This document shows, in pieces, positions 34,201 through 49,400 of a stretch of 64,000 nucleotides of DNA. The stretch comes from Costus lasius. Its lineage: Eukaryota > Streptophyta > Magnoliopsida > Zingiberales > Costaceae. The notes under the pieces are model-generated. The model was not told the DNA's origin. It was given only the letters and a program-made list of their open reading frames with translations, and searched no databases. The translations under genes and the position numbers were made by a program. The stretch's first letter is position 1, and every line of letters begins with the position of its first letter. The DNA lies in NCBI GenBank assembly GCA_027563935.2, contig CM050448.1, forward strand, positions 69,945,843 to 70,009,842, written 5' to 3'.

Positions 34201-36450
34201 TTTTAATAATGAGAATGTTGATCTTGATTATGATCCATATTTGATGTTTATCATTTTGAAATCTTAATTTAATATTGAGTTTTTTTATGATCATGGTGTT
34301 GATCTTGATTTTAATCATGATTTCAAACTTCATCTTATGATATTCAACTTTATCCACTTTTTAATCTTAATCTTAAACTCGATTTTGATCTTGTTTGTAA
34401 TCTTGGTCTTCAATCTTGATATTGTTATTGATATTGATATTGATCTAATCATAATGAAAATTTTGAACTCAATTTTGAACTTTAATTGTTATTAATATTA
34501 TTCTCATTCTTAATTATTACATTGATTTTTATTCTTGATAATTATCTTCTTCTTCATTTTGATCTCAGTTTTGATCTCATATTTCAGTTTTAATCTTATA
34601 ATCTTCATCTTTATCTTGCTCCTAATATTCATCTTAAACTCGATTTTGATCTCTATGGAGATATTGACTTTTAATCTTGATATTAATATTTATATTTATC
34701 TTGGTCTTTTAATAATGAGGATGTTGATCTTGATTATGATCCATATTTGATGTTTATCATTTTGGAATCTTAATTTAATATTGATTTTGTTCCTGATCAT
34801 GATGTTGATCTTGATTTTAATCATGATTTCAAACTTCATCTTATGATATTCATCTATATCTACTTTTTAATCTTAATCTTAAACTTGATTTTGATCTTGT
34901 TTGTAATCTTGGTCTTCAATCTTGATATTGTTATTGATATTGATATTGATCTAATCATGATGAAAATTTTGAACTCGATTATGAACTTTAATTGTTATTA
35001 CTATTATTCTCATTCTTAATTATAACATTGATTTTATTCTTGATAATTATCTTCTTCTTCATTTTGATCTCAGTTTTGATCTCATATTTTAGTTTTAATC
35101 TTATAATCTTCATCTTTATCTTGCTCCGAAATATTTATCTTAAACTCGATTTTGATCTTTGTGGAAATATTGATTTTTAATCTTGATATTAATATTTATA
35201 TTTATCTTGGTCTTCTAATGATGAGGATGTTGATCTTGATTATGATCCATATTTGACGTTTACCATTTTGAAATCTTAATTTAATATTGATTTTGTTCAT
35301 GATCATGATGTTGATCTTGATTTTAATCATGATTTCAAACTTCATCTTATGATATTCATCTTTATCTTCTTTTTAATCTTAATCTTAAACTCGATTTTGA
35401 TCTTGTTTGTAATCTTAGTCTCAAATCTTGATATTGTTATTAATGTTGATATTGATCTAATCATGATGAAAATTTTGAACTCGATTAAGAATTTTAATTC
35501 TTATTAATCTTATTCTTATTCTTAATTATAACATTGATTTTATTCTTGATAATTATCTTCATCTTCATTTTGATCTCAGTTTTGATCTCAGATTTCAGTT
35601 TTAATCTTATAATCTTCATCTTTATCCTGCTCCTATTATTCATCTTAAACTCGATTTTGATCTCTGTGGAAATATTGATTTATAATCTTGATATTAATAT
35701 TTATATTTATCTTGGTCTTTTAATGATGAGGATGTTGATCTTCATTATGATCCGTATTTGAGGTTTATCATTTTTGAATCATAATTTAATATTGATTTTG
35801 TTCATGATCATGATGTTGATCTTGATTTTAATCATGATTTCAAACTCTATCTAATGATATTCATCTTTATCTTCTTTTTAATTTTAATCTTAATCAAACA
35901 CATTTTTTATCTTGATATTAATCTTGATATTGATCTTGTTTGTAATCTTGTTTTTCAATCTTGATATTGTTATTGATATTGATATTGATCTAAACATGAT
36001 GAAAATTTTGAACTCGATTATGAGCTTTAATTGTTAATAATCTTATTCTCATTCTTAATTATAACATTGATTTTATTCTTGATAATTATCTTCATCTTCA
36101 TTTTGATCTCAGTTTTGATCTAAGATTTCAGTTTTACTCTTATAATCTACATCTTTATCTTGCCCCTAATATTCATCATAAACTCGATTTCGATCTATAT
36201 GGAGATATTGAGTTTTAATCTTGATATTAATATTTATATTTATCGTTGTCTTTTAATAATGAGAATGTTGATCTTGATTATGATCCATATTTGATGTTTA
36301 TCATTTTGAAATCTTAATTTAATATTGAGTTTTTTTATGATCATGGTGTTGATCTTGATTTTAATCATGATTTCAAACTTCATCTTATGATATTCAACTT
36401 TATCCACTTTTTAATCTTAATCTTAAACTCGATTTTGATCTTGTTTGTAA
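28250..36450 (+). repeat. Four tandem 2,050-bp higher-order satellite units
   Basis: Four near-identical units follow each other at exactly 2,050-bp spacing. Matching points are 28368, 30418, 32468 and 34518. Each unit holds four monomers of about 505, 507, 533 and 505 bp. The 533-bp member has an extra block of about 28 bp containing TTGATATTAATCTTGATATT. Only about ten single-base differences among the units are evident by eye. The repeat begins near 28250 and its match ends near 36450, where the text changes to CTTGTCTTCAATCTTAATATTG. Confidence 0.92.
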
Positions 36451-37539
36451 TCTTGTCTTCAATCTTAATATTGTTATTGATATTGTTATTGATGTAATCA
36501 TGATGAAAATTTTGAACTCGATTATGAGCTTTAATTGTTATTAATCTTATTCTCATTCTTAATTATAACATTGATTTTATTATTGATAATTATCTTCATC
36601 TTCATTTTGATCTTAGTTTTGATCTCAGATTTCAGTTTTAATCTTATATCTTCATCTTTATTTTGCTCCTAATATTCATCTTCAACTCGATTTTGATCTC
36701 TATGGAGATATTGAGTTTTAATCTTGATATTAATATTTATATTTATCTTGGTCATTTAATATTGAGGATGTTGATCTTGATTATGATCCATATTTGATGT
36801 TTATCATTTTGGAATCTTAATTTAATATTGATTTTGTTCCTGATCATGATGTTGATCTTGATTTTAATCATGATTTCAAACTTCATCTTATGATATTCAT
36901 CTATATCTACTTTTTAATCTTAATCTTAAACTTGATTTTGATCTTGTTTGTAATCTTAGTCTTCAATCTTGATATTGTTCTTGATATTGATATTGATCTA
37001 ATCATAATGAAAATTTTGAACTCGATTATGAACTTTAATTGTTATTAATATTATTCTCATTCTTAATTATAACATTGATTTTTATTCTTGATAATTATCT
37101 TCTTCTTCATTTTGATCTCAGTTGTAATCTTATAATTTTCATCTTTATCTTGCTCCTAATATTCATCTTAAACTCGATTTTGATCTCTATGGAGATATTG
37201 ACTTTGAATCTTGATATTAATATTTATATTTATCTTGGTCTTTTAATAATGAGGAAGTTGATCTTGATTATGATCCATATTTGATGTTTATCATTTTGGA
37301 ATCTAAATTTAATATTGATTTTGTTCCTGATCATGATGTTGATCTTGATTTTAATCATGATTTCAAACTTCATCTTATAATATTCATCTATATCTACTTT
37401 TTAATCTTAATCTTAAACTTGATTTTGATCTTGTTTGTAATCTTAGTCTTCAATCTTGATATTGTTATTGATATTGATATTGATCTAATCATAATGAAAA
37501 TTTTGAACTCGATTATGAACTTTAATTGTTATTAATATT

Positions 37540-40413
37540 ATTCTCATTCTTAATTATAACATTGATTTTTATTCTTGATAATTATCTTCTTCTTCATTTT
37601 GATCTCAGTTTTGATCTCATATTTCAGTTTTAATCTTATAATTTTCATCTTTATCTTGCTCCTAATATTCATCTTAAACTCGATTTTGATCTCTATGGAG
37701 ATATTGACTTTGAATCTTGATATTAATATTTATATTTATCTTGGTCTTTTAATAATGAGGAAGTTGATCTTGATTATGATCCATATTTGATGTTTATCAT
37801 TTTGGAATCTTAATTTAATATTGATTTTGTTCCTGATCATGATGTTGATCTTGATTTTAATCATGATTTCAAACTTCATCTTATAATATTCATCTATATC
37901 TACTTTTTAATCTTAATCTTAAACTTGATTTTGATCTTGTTTGTAATCTTAGTCTTCAATCTTGATATTGTTATTGATATTGATATTGATCTAATCATAA
38001 TGAAAATTTTGAACTCGATTATGAACTTTAATTGTTATTAATATTATTCTCATTCTTAATTATAACATTGATTTTTATTCTTGATAATTATCTTCTTCTT
38101 CATTTTGATCTCAGTTTTGATCTCATATTTCAGTTTTAATCTTATAATTTTCATCTTTATCTTGCTCCTAATATTCATCTTAAACTCGATTTTGATCTCT
38201 ATGGAGATATTGACTTTTAATCTTGATATTAATATTTATATTTATCTTGGTCTTTTAATAATGAGGAAGTTGATCTTGATTATGATCCATATTTGATGTT
38301 TATCATTTTGGAATCTTAATTTAATATTGATTTTGTTCCTGATCATGGTGTTGATCTTGATTTTAATCATGATTTCAAACTTCATCTTATGATATTCAAC
38401 TTTATCCACTTTTTAATCTTAATCTTAAACTCGATTTTGATCTTGTTTGTAATCTTGTCTTCAATCTTAATATTGTTATTGATATTGTTATTGATGTAAT
38501 CATGATGAAAATTTTGAACTCGATTATGAGCTTTAATTGTTATTAATCTTATTCTCATTCTTAATTATAACATTGATTTTATTATTGATAATTATCTTCA
38601 TCTTCATTTTGATCTTAGTTTTGATCTCAGATTTCAGTTTTAATCTTATATCTTCATCTTTATTTTGCTCCTAATATTCATCTTCAACTCGATTTTGATC
38701 TCTAAGGTGATATTGACTTTTAATCTTGATATTAATATTTATATTTATCTTGGTCATTTAATATTGAGGATGTTGATCTTGATTATGATCCATATTTGAT
38801 GTTTATCATTTTGAAATCTTAATTTAATATTGCTTTTGTTCATGATCATGACGTTGATCTTGATTTTAATCATAATTTCAAACTTCATCTTATGATATTC
38901 ATCTTTATCTTCTTTTTAATCTTAATCTTAAACTCGATTTTGATCTTGTTTGTAATCTTGGTCTTCAATCTTGATATTGTTATTGATATTGATATTGATC
39001 TAATCATAATGAAAATTTTGAACTCAATTATGAACTTTAATTGTTATTATTATTATTCTCATTCTTAATTATAACATTGATTTTTATTCTTGATAATTAT
39101 CTTCTTCTTCATTTTGATCTCAGTTTTGATCTCATTTTTCAGTTTTAATCTTATAATTTTCATCTTTATCTTGCTCCTAATATTCATCTTAAACTCGATT
39201 TTGATCTCTATGGAGATATTGACTTTGAATCTTGATATTAATATTTATATTTATCTTGGTCTTTTAATAATGAGGAAGTTGATCTTGATTATGATCCATA
39301 TTTGATGTTTATCATTTTGGAATCTTAATTTAATATTGATTTTGTTCCTGATCATGATGTTGATCTTGATTTTAATCATGATTTCAAACTTCATCTTATA
39401 ATATTCATCTATATCTACTTTTTAATCTTAATCTTAAACTTGATTTTGATCTTGTTTGTAATCTTAGTCTTCAATCTTGATATTGTTATTGATATTGATA
39501 TTGATCTAATCATAATGAAAATTTTGAACTCGATTATGAACTTTAATTGTTATTAATATTATTCTCATTCTTAATTATAACATTGATTTTTATTCTTGAT
39601 AATTATCTTCTTCTTCATTTTGATCTCAGTTTTGATCTCATATTTCAGTTTTAATCTTATAATTTTCATCTTTATCTTGCTCCTAATATTCATCTTAAAC
39701 TCGATTTTGATCTCTATGGAGATATTGACTTTTAATCTTGATATTAATATTTATATTTATCTTGGTCTTTTAATAATGAGGAAGTTGATCTTGATTATGA
39801 TCCATATTTGATGTTTATCATTTTGGAATCTTAATTTAATATTGATTTTGTTCCTGATCATGGTGTTGATCTTGATTTTAATCATGATTTCAAACTTCAT
39901 CTTATGATATTCAACTTTATCCACTTTTTAATCTTAATCTTAAACTCGATTTTGATCTTGTTTGTAATCTTGTCTTCAATCTTAATATTGTTATTGATAT
40001 TGTTATTGATGTAATCATGATGAAAATTTTGAACTCGATTATGAGCTTTAATTGTTATTAATCTTATTCTCATTCTTAATTATAACATTGATTTTATTAT
40101 TGATAATTATCTTCATCTTCATTTTGATCTTAGTTTTGATCTCAGATTTCAGTTTTAATCTTATATCTTCATCTTTATTTTGCTCCTAATATTCATCTTC
40201 AACTCGATTTTGATCTCTAAGGTGATATTGACTTTTAATCTTGATATTAATATTTATATTTATCTTGGTCATTTAATATTGAGGATGTTGATCTTGATTA
40301 TGATCCATATTTGATGTTTATCATTTTGAAATCTTAATTTAATATTGCTTTTGTTCATGATCATGACGTTGATCTTGATTTTAATCATAATTTCAAACTT
40401 CATCTTATGATAT
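37540..40413 (+). repeat. Duplicated 1,515-bp three-monomer satellite unit
   Basis: The stretch from about 37540 to 38898 recurs nearly unchanged from about 39055 to 40413. Private markers shared by both copies are CATGGTGTTGATC (about 38344 and 39859), CTCTAAGGTGATATTGAC (about 38699 and 40214) and CATGACGTTGATC. The copies diverge at both flanks, so this is a local tandem duplication of three monomers. Confidence 0.85.
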
Positions 40414-43400
40414 TCATCTATATCTACTTTTTAATCTTAATCTTAAACTTGATTTTGATCTTGTTTGTAATCTTAGTCTTCAATCTTGATATTGTTATTG
40501 ATATTGATATTGATCTAATCATAATGAAAATTTTGAACTCGATTATGAACTTTAATTGTTATTAATATTATTCTCATTCTTAATTATAACATTGATTTTT
40601 ATTCTTGATAATTATCTGCTTCTTCATTTTGATCTCAGTTTTGATATCATATTTAAGTTTTAATCTTATAATCTTCATCTTTATCTTGCTCCTAATATTC
40701 ATCTTAAACTCGATTTTGATCTCTATGGAGATATTGACTTTTAATCTTGATATTAATATTTATATTTATCTTGGTCTTTTAATAATGAGGATGTTGATCT
40801 TGATTATGATCCATATTTGATGTTTATCATTTTGGAATCTTAATTTAATATTGATTTTGTTCCTGATCATGATGTTGATCTTGATTTTAATCATGATTTC
40901 AAACTTCATCTTATGATATTCATCTATATCTACTTTTTAATCTTAATCTTAAACTCGATTTTGATCTTGTTTGTAATCTTGGTCTTCAATCTTGATATTG
41001 TTATTGATATTGATATTGATCTAATCATAATGAAAATTTTGAACTCGATTATGAACTTTAATTGTTATTAATATTATTCTCATTCTTAATTATAACATTG
41101 ATTTTTATTCTTGATAATTATCTTCATCTTCATTTTGATCTCAGTTTTGATCTCATATTTCAGTTTTAATTTTATAATCTTCATCTTTATCTTGCTCCTA
41201 ATATTCATCTTAAACTCGATTTTGATCTCTATGGAGATATTGACTTTTAATCTTGATATTAATATTTATATTTATCTTGGTTTTTTAATAATGACGATGT
41301 TGATCTTGATTATGATCCATATTTGATGTTTATCATTTTGGAATCTTAATTTAATACTGATTTTGTTCCTGATCATGATGTTGATCTTGATTTTAATCAT
41401 AATTTCAAACTTCATCTTATGATATTCATCTTTATCTTCTTTTTAATCTTAATCTTAAACTCGATTTTGATCTTGTTTATAATCTTGGTCTTCAATCTTG
41501 ATATTGTTATTGATATTGATATTGATCTAATCATGATGAAAATTTTGAACTCGATTATGAGCTTTAATTGTTATTAATCTTATTCTCATTCTTAATTATA
41601 ACATTGATTTTATTATTGATAATTATCTTCATCTTCATTTTGATCTTAGTTTTGATCTCAGATTTCAGTTTTAATCTTATATCTTCATCTTTATTTTGTT
41701 CCTAATATTCATCTTAAACTCGATTTTGATCTCTATGAAGATATTGAGTTTTAATCTTGATAATAATATTTATATTTATCTTGGTCATTTAATATTGAGG
41801 ATGTTGTTCTTGATTATGATCCATATTTGATGTTTATCATTTTGGAATCTTAATTTAATATTGATTTTGTTCCTGATCATGATGTTGATCTTGATTTTAA
41901 TCATGATTTCAAACTTCATCTTATGATATTCATCTATATCTACTTTTTAATCTTAATCTTAAACTTGATTTTGATCTTGTTTGTAATCTTAGTCTTCAAT
42001 CTTGATATAGTTATTGATATTGATATTGATCTAATCATAATGAAAATTTTGAACTCGATTATGAACTTTAATTGTTATTAATATTATTCTCATTCTTAAT
42101 TATAACATTGATTTTTATTCTTGATAATTATCTTCTTCTTCATTTTGATCTCAGTTTTAATCTTATAATTTTCATCTTTATCTTGCTCCTAATATTCATC
42201 TTAAACTCGATTTTGATCTCTATGGAGATATTGACTTTTAATCTTGATATTAATATTTATATTTATCTTGGTCTTTTAATAATGAGGAAGTTGATCTTGA
42301 TTATGATCCATATTTGATGTTTATCATTTTGGAATCTAAATTTAATATTGATTTTGTTCCTGATCATGATGTTGATCTTGATTTTAATCATGATTTCAAA
42401 CTTCATCTTATAATATTCATCTATATCTACTTTATAATCTTATTCTTCAACTTGATTTTGATCTTGTTTGTAATCTTAGTCTTCAATCTTGATATTGTTA
42501 TTGATATTGATATTGATCTAATCATAATGAAAATTTTGAACTCGATTATGAACTTTAATTGTTATTAATATTATTCTCATTCTTAATTATAACATTGATT
42601 TTTATTCTTGATAATTATCTTCTTCTTCATTTTGATCTCAGTTTTGATCTCATATTTAAGTTTTAATCTTATAATTTTCATCTTTATCTTGCTCCTAATA
42701 TTCATCTTAAACTCGATTTTGATCTCTATGGAGATATTGACTTTTAATCTTGATATTAATATTTATATTTATCTTGGACTTTTAATAATGAGGATGTTGA
42801 ACTTGATTATGATCCATATTTGATGTTTATCATTTTGGAATCTTAATTTAATATTGATTTTGTTCCTGATCATGATGTTGATCTCGATTTTAATCATAAT
42901 TTCAAACTTCATCTTATGATATTCATCTTTATCTTATTTTTAATCTTAATCTTAAACTCGATTTTGATCTTGTTTATAATCTTGGTCTTCAATCTTGATA
43001 TTGTTATTGATATTGATATTGATCTAATCATGATGAAAATTTTGAACTCGATTATGAGCTTTAATTCTTATTAATCTTATTCTCATTCTTAATTATAACA
43101 TTGATTTTTTCTTGATAATTATCTTAATCTTCATTTTGATCTTAGTTTTGATCTAAGATTTCAGTTTTAATCATATAATCTTCATCTTTATCTTACTCCT
43201 AATATTCATCTTAAACTTGATTTTGATCTCGATGGTAATATTGATTTTCAATCTTGATAATATTATTTATATTTATCTTGATCTTTTAATGATGAGGACG
43301 TTGATCTTAATTATGATCCAAATTTGATGTTTATCATTTTGCAATCTTAATTTAATATTGATTTTGTTCAAGATCATGATGTTGATCTTGATTTTAATCA

Positions 43401-43499
43401 TGATTTCAAACTTCATCTTATGATATTCATCTTTATCTTCTTTTTAATCTTAATCTTAAACTCGATTTTGATCTTGTTTGTAATCTTGGTCTTCAATCT

Positions 43500-46400
43500 T
43501 GATATTGTTATTGATATTGATATTGATCTAATCATGATGAAAATTTTGAACTCGATTATGAACTTTAATTGTTATTACTATTATTCTCATTCTTAATTAT
43601 AACATTGATTTTATTCTTGATAATTATCTTCTTCTTCATTTTGATCTCAGTTTTGATCTCATATTTCAGTTTTAATCTTATAATCTTCATCTTTATCTTG
43701 CTCCTAATATTTATCTTAAACCCGATTTTGATCTCTGTGGAAATATTGATTTTTAATCTTGATATTAATATTTATATTTATCTTGGTCTTCTAATGATGA
43801 GGATGTTGATCTGATTATGATCCATATTTGATGTTTACCATTTTAAAATCTTAATTTAATATTGATTTTGTTCATGATCATGATGTTGATCTTGATTTTA
43901 ATCATGATTTCAAACTTCATCTTGTGATATTCATCTTTATCTTCTTTTTAATCTTAATCTTAAACTCGATTTTGATCTTGTTTGTAATCTTGGTCTTCAA
44001 TCTTGATATTGTTATTGATATTGATATTGATCTAATCATGATGAAAATTTTGAACTCGATTAAGAATTTTAATTCTTATTAATCTTATACTTATTCTTAA
44101 TTATAACATTGATTTTATTCTTGATAATTATCTTCATCTTCATTTTGATCTCAGTTTTGATCTGAGATTTCAGTTTTAATCTTATAATCTTCATCTTTAT
44201 CCTGCTCCTATTATTCATCTTAAACTCGATTTTGATCTCTGTGGAAATATTGATTTATAATCTTCATATTAATATTTATATTTATCTTGGTCTTTTAATG
44301 ATGAGGATGTTGATCTTCATTATGATCCATATTTGAGGTTTATCATTTTTGAATCATAATTTAATATTGATTTTGTTCATGATCATGATGTTGATCTTGA
44401 TATTAATCTTGATATTGATCTTGTTTGTAATCTTGTTTTTCAATCTTGATATTGTTATTGATATTGATATTGATCTAAACATGATGAAAATTTTGAACTC
44501 GATTATGAGCTTTAATTGTTATTAATCTTATTCTCATTCTTAATTATAACATTGATTTTATTCTTGATAATTATCTTCATCTTCATTTTGATCTCAGTTT
44601 TGATCTAAGATTTCAGTTTTACTCTTATAATCTTCATCTTTATCTTGCCCCTAATATTTATCTTAAACTCGATTTTGATCTATATGGAGATATTGAGTTT
44701 TAATCTTGATATTAATATTTATATTTATCGTGGTCTTTTAATAATGATGATGTTGATCTTGATTATGATCCATATTTGATGTTTATCATTTTGAAATCTT
44801 AAATTAATATTGAGTTTTTTTATGATCATGGTGTTGATCTTGATTTTAATCATGATTTCAAACTTCATCTTATGATATTCAACTTTATCCACTTTTTAAT
44901 CTTAATCATAAACTCGATTTTGATTTTGTTTGTAATCTTGTCTTCAATCTTAATATTGTTATTGATATTGTTATTGATGTAATCATGATGAAAATTTTGA
45001 ACTCGATTATGAGCTTTAATTATTATTAATCTTATTCTCATTCTTAATTATAACATTGATTTTATTATTGATAATTATCTTCATCTTCATTTTGATCTTA
45101 ATTTTTGATCTCAGATTTTAGTTTTAATCTTATATCTTCATCTTTATTTTGCTCCTAATATTCATCTTAAACTCGATTTTGATCTCTATGGAGATATTGA
45201 GTTTTAATCTTGATATTAATATTTATATTTATCTTGGTCTTTTAATAATGAGGATGTTGATCTTGATTATGATCCATATTTGATGTTTATCATTTTGGAA
45301 TCTTAATTTAATATTAATTTTGTTCCTGATCATGATGTTGATATTGATTTTAATCATGATTTCAAACTTCATCTTATGATATTCATCTTTATCTTCTTTT
45401 TAATCTTAATCTTAAACTCGATTTTGATCTTGTTGGTAATCTTGGTTTTCAATCTTGATATTGTTATTGATATTGATATTGATCTAATCATGATGAAAAT
45501 TTTGAACTCGATTATGAGCTTTAATTGTTATTAATCTTATTCTCATTCTTAATTATAACATTATTTTTATTCTTGAAAATTATCTTCTTCTTCATTTTGA
45601 TCTCAGTTTTGGTCTCTTATTTTAGTTTTAATCATATAATCTTCATCTTTATCTTACTTCTAATATTCATCTTAAAGTCGATTTTGATCTCGGTGGTAAT
45701 ATTGATTTTCAATCTTGATAATATAATTTATATTTATCTTGATCTTTTAATATTGAGGACGTTGATCTTTATTATGATCCATATTTGATGTTTATCACTT
45801 TGCAATCTTAATTTAATATTGATTTTGTTCATGATCATGATGTTGATCTTGATTTTAATCATGATTTCAAACTTCATCTTATGATATTCATCTTTATCTT
45901 CTTTTTAATCTTAATCTTAAACTCGATTTTGATCTTGTTTGTAATCTTGGTCTTCAATCTTGATATTGTTATTGATATTGATATTGATCTAATTATGATG
46001 AAAATTTTGAACTCGATTATGTGCTTTAATTCTTATTAATCTTATTCTCAGTTTTGAACTCGATTATGAGCTTTAATCTTATAATCTTCATCTTTATGTT
46101 GCTCCTAATATTCATCTTAAACTCGATTTTGATCTCTATAGAGATATTGAGTTTTAATCTTGATATTAATATTTATATTTATCTTGGTCTTTTAAGAATG
46201 AGGATGTTGATCTTGATTATGATCCATATTTGATGTTTATCATTTGGGAATCTTAATTTAATATACATTTTGTTCCTGATCATGATGTTGATCTTGATTT
46301 TAATCATGATTTCAAACTTCATCTTATGATATTCATCTTTATCTTCTTTTTAATCTTAATCTTAAACTCGATTTTGATCTTGTTTGTAATCTTGGTTTTC

Positions 46401-49400
46401 AATCTTGATATTGTTATTGATATTGATTTTGATCTAATCATGATGAAAATTTTGAACTCGATTATGAGCTTTAATTGTTATTAATCTTTTTCTCATTCTT
46501 AATTATAACATTATTTTTATTCTTGAAAATTATCTTCTTCTTCATTTTGATCTCAGTTTTGGTCTCTTATTGATCTTGATTATGATCCATATTTGACCTT
46601 TATCATTTTGCAATCTTAATTTAATATTGATTTTGTTTATGATCATGATGTTGATCTTGATTTTAATCATGATTTCAAACTTCATCTTATGATATTCATC
46701 TTTATCTTCTTTTTAATCTTAATCTTAAACTCGATTTTGATCTTGTTTGTAATCTTGGTCTTCAATCTTGATATTGTTATTGATATTGATATTGATCTAA
46801 TCATGATGAAAATTTTGAACTCGATTATGAACTTTAATTGTTATTAATATTATTCACATTCTTAATTATAACATTGATTTTATTCTTGATAATTATATTC
46901 TTCTTCATTTTGATCTCAGTTTTGATCTCATATTTCAGTTTTAATCTTATAATCTTCATCTTTATCTTGCTCCTAATATTCATCTTAAACTCGATTTTGA
47001 TCTCTGTGGAAATATTGATTTTTAATCTTGATATTAATATTTATATTTATCTTGGTCTTCTAATGATGAGGATGTTGATCTTGATTATGATCCATATTTG
47101 ATGTTTATCATTTTGAAATCTTAATTTAATATTGATTTTGTTCATGATCATGATGATGATCTTGATTTTAATCATGATTTCAAACTTCATCTTATGATAT
47201 TCATCTTTATCTTCTTTTTAATCTTAACCTTAAACTCGATTTTGATCTTGTTTGTAATCTTAGTCTAAAATCTTGATATTGTTATTAATGTTGATATTGA
47301 TCTAATCATGATGAAAATTTTGAACTCGATTATGAATTTTAATTGTTATTAATCTTATTCTTATTTTTAATTATAACATTGATTTTATTCTTGATAATTA
47401 TCTTCATCTTCATTTTGATCTCAGTTTTGATCTCAGATTTCAGTTTTAATCTTATAATCTTCATCTTTATCTTGCTCCTAATATTCATCTTAAACTCGAT
47501 TTTGATCTCTATAGAGATATTGAGTTTTAATCTTGATATTAATATTTATATTTATCTTGGTCTTTTAATAATGAGGATGTTGATCCTGATTATGATCCAT
47601 ATTTGATGTTTATCATTTTGGAATCTTAATTTAATATTGATTTTGTTCATGATCATGATGTTGATCTTGATTTTAATCTTGATTTCAAACTCTTTCTTAT
47701 GATATTCATCTTTATCTTCTTTTTAATCTTAATCTTAAACACAATTTTGATCTTGTTCGTTATCTTGGTCTTCAATCTTGATATTGTTATTGATATTGAT
47801 ATTTATCTAATCATGATGAAAATTTTGAACTCGATCATGAGCTTTAATTGTTATTAATCTTATTCTCATTCTTAATTATAACATTGATTTTATTCTTGAT
47901 AATTATCTTCATCTTCATTTTGATCTTAGTTTTGATCTCAAATTTCAGCTTTAATCTTATATCTTCATCTTTATTTTGCTGCTAATATTCATCTTAAACT
48001 CGATTTTGTTCTCTATGGAGATATTGATTTTTTCATCTTGATATTAATATTTATATTTATCTTGGTCATTTAATGATGAGGATGTTGATCTTGATTATGA
48101 TCCATATTTGATGTTTATCATTTTGGAATCTTAATTTAATATTAATTTTGTTCCTGATCATGATGTTGATCTTGATTTTAATCATAATTTCAAACTTCAT
48201 CTTATGATATTCATCTTTATCTTCTTTTTAATATTAATCTTAAACTCGATTTTGATCTTGTTTGTAATCTTGGTCTTCAATCTTGATATTGTTATTGATA
48301 TTGATATTGATCTAATCATGATGAAAATTTTGAACTCGATTATGAACTTTAATTGTTATTACTATTATTCTCATTCTTAATTATAACATTGATTTTATTC
48401 TTGATAATTATCTTCTTCTTCATTTTGATCTCAGTTTTGATCTCATATTTCAATTTTAATCTTATAATCTTCATCTTTATCTTGCTCCTAATATTTATCT
48501 TAAACTCGATTTTGATCTCTGTGGAAATATTGATTTTTAATCTTGATATTAATATTTATATTTATCTTGGTCTTCTAATGATGAGGATGTTGATCTGATT
48601 ATGATCCATATTTGATGTTTACCATTTTAAAATCTTAATTTAATATTGATTTTGTTCATGATCATGATGTTGATCTTGATTTTAATCATGATTTCAAACT
48701 TCATCTTATGATATTCATCTTTATCTTCTTTTTAATCTTAATCTTAAACTCGATTTTGATCTTTTTTGTAATCTTGGTCTTTAATCTTGATATTGTTATT
48801 GATATTGATATTGATCTAATCATGATGAAAATTTTGAACTCGATTAAGAATTTTAATTGTTATTAATCTTATTCTTATTCTTAATTATAACATTGATTTT
48901 ATTCTTGATAATTATCTTCATCTTCATTTTGATCTCAGTTTTGATCTCAGATTTCAGTTTTAATCTTATAATCTTCATCTTTATCCTGCTCCTATTATTC
49001 ATCTTAAACTCGATTTTGATCTCTGTGGAAATATTGATTTATAATCTTCATATTAATATTTATATTTATCTTGGTCTTTTAATGATGAGGATGTTGATCT
49101 TCATTATGATCCATATTTGAGGTTTATCATTTTTGAATCATAATTTAATATTGATTTTGTTCATGATCATGATGTTGATCTTGATTTTAATCATGATTTC
49201 AAACTCTATCTAATGATATTCATCTTTATCTTCTTTTTAATTTTAATCTTAATCTTAAACACATTTTTGATATTGATATTAATCTTGATATTGATCTTGT
49301 TTGTAATCTTGTTTTTCAATCTTGATATTGTTATTGATATTGATATTGATCTAAACATGATGAAAATTTTGAACTCGATTATGAGCTTTAATTGTTATTA

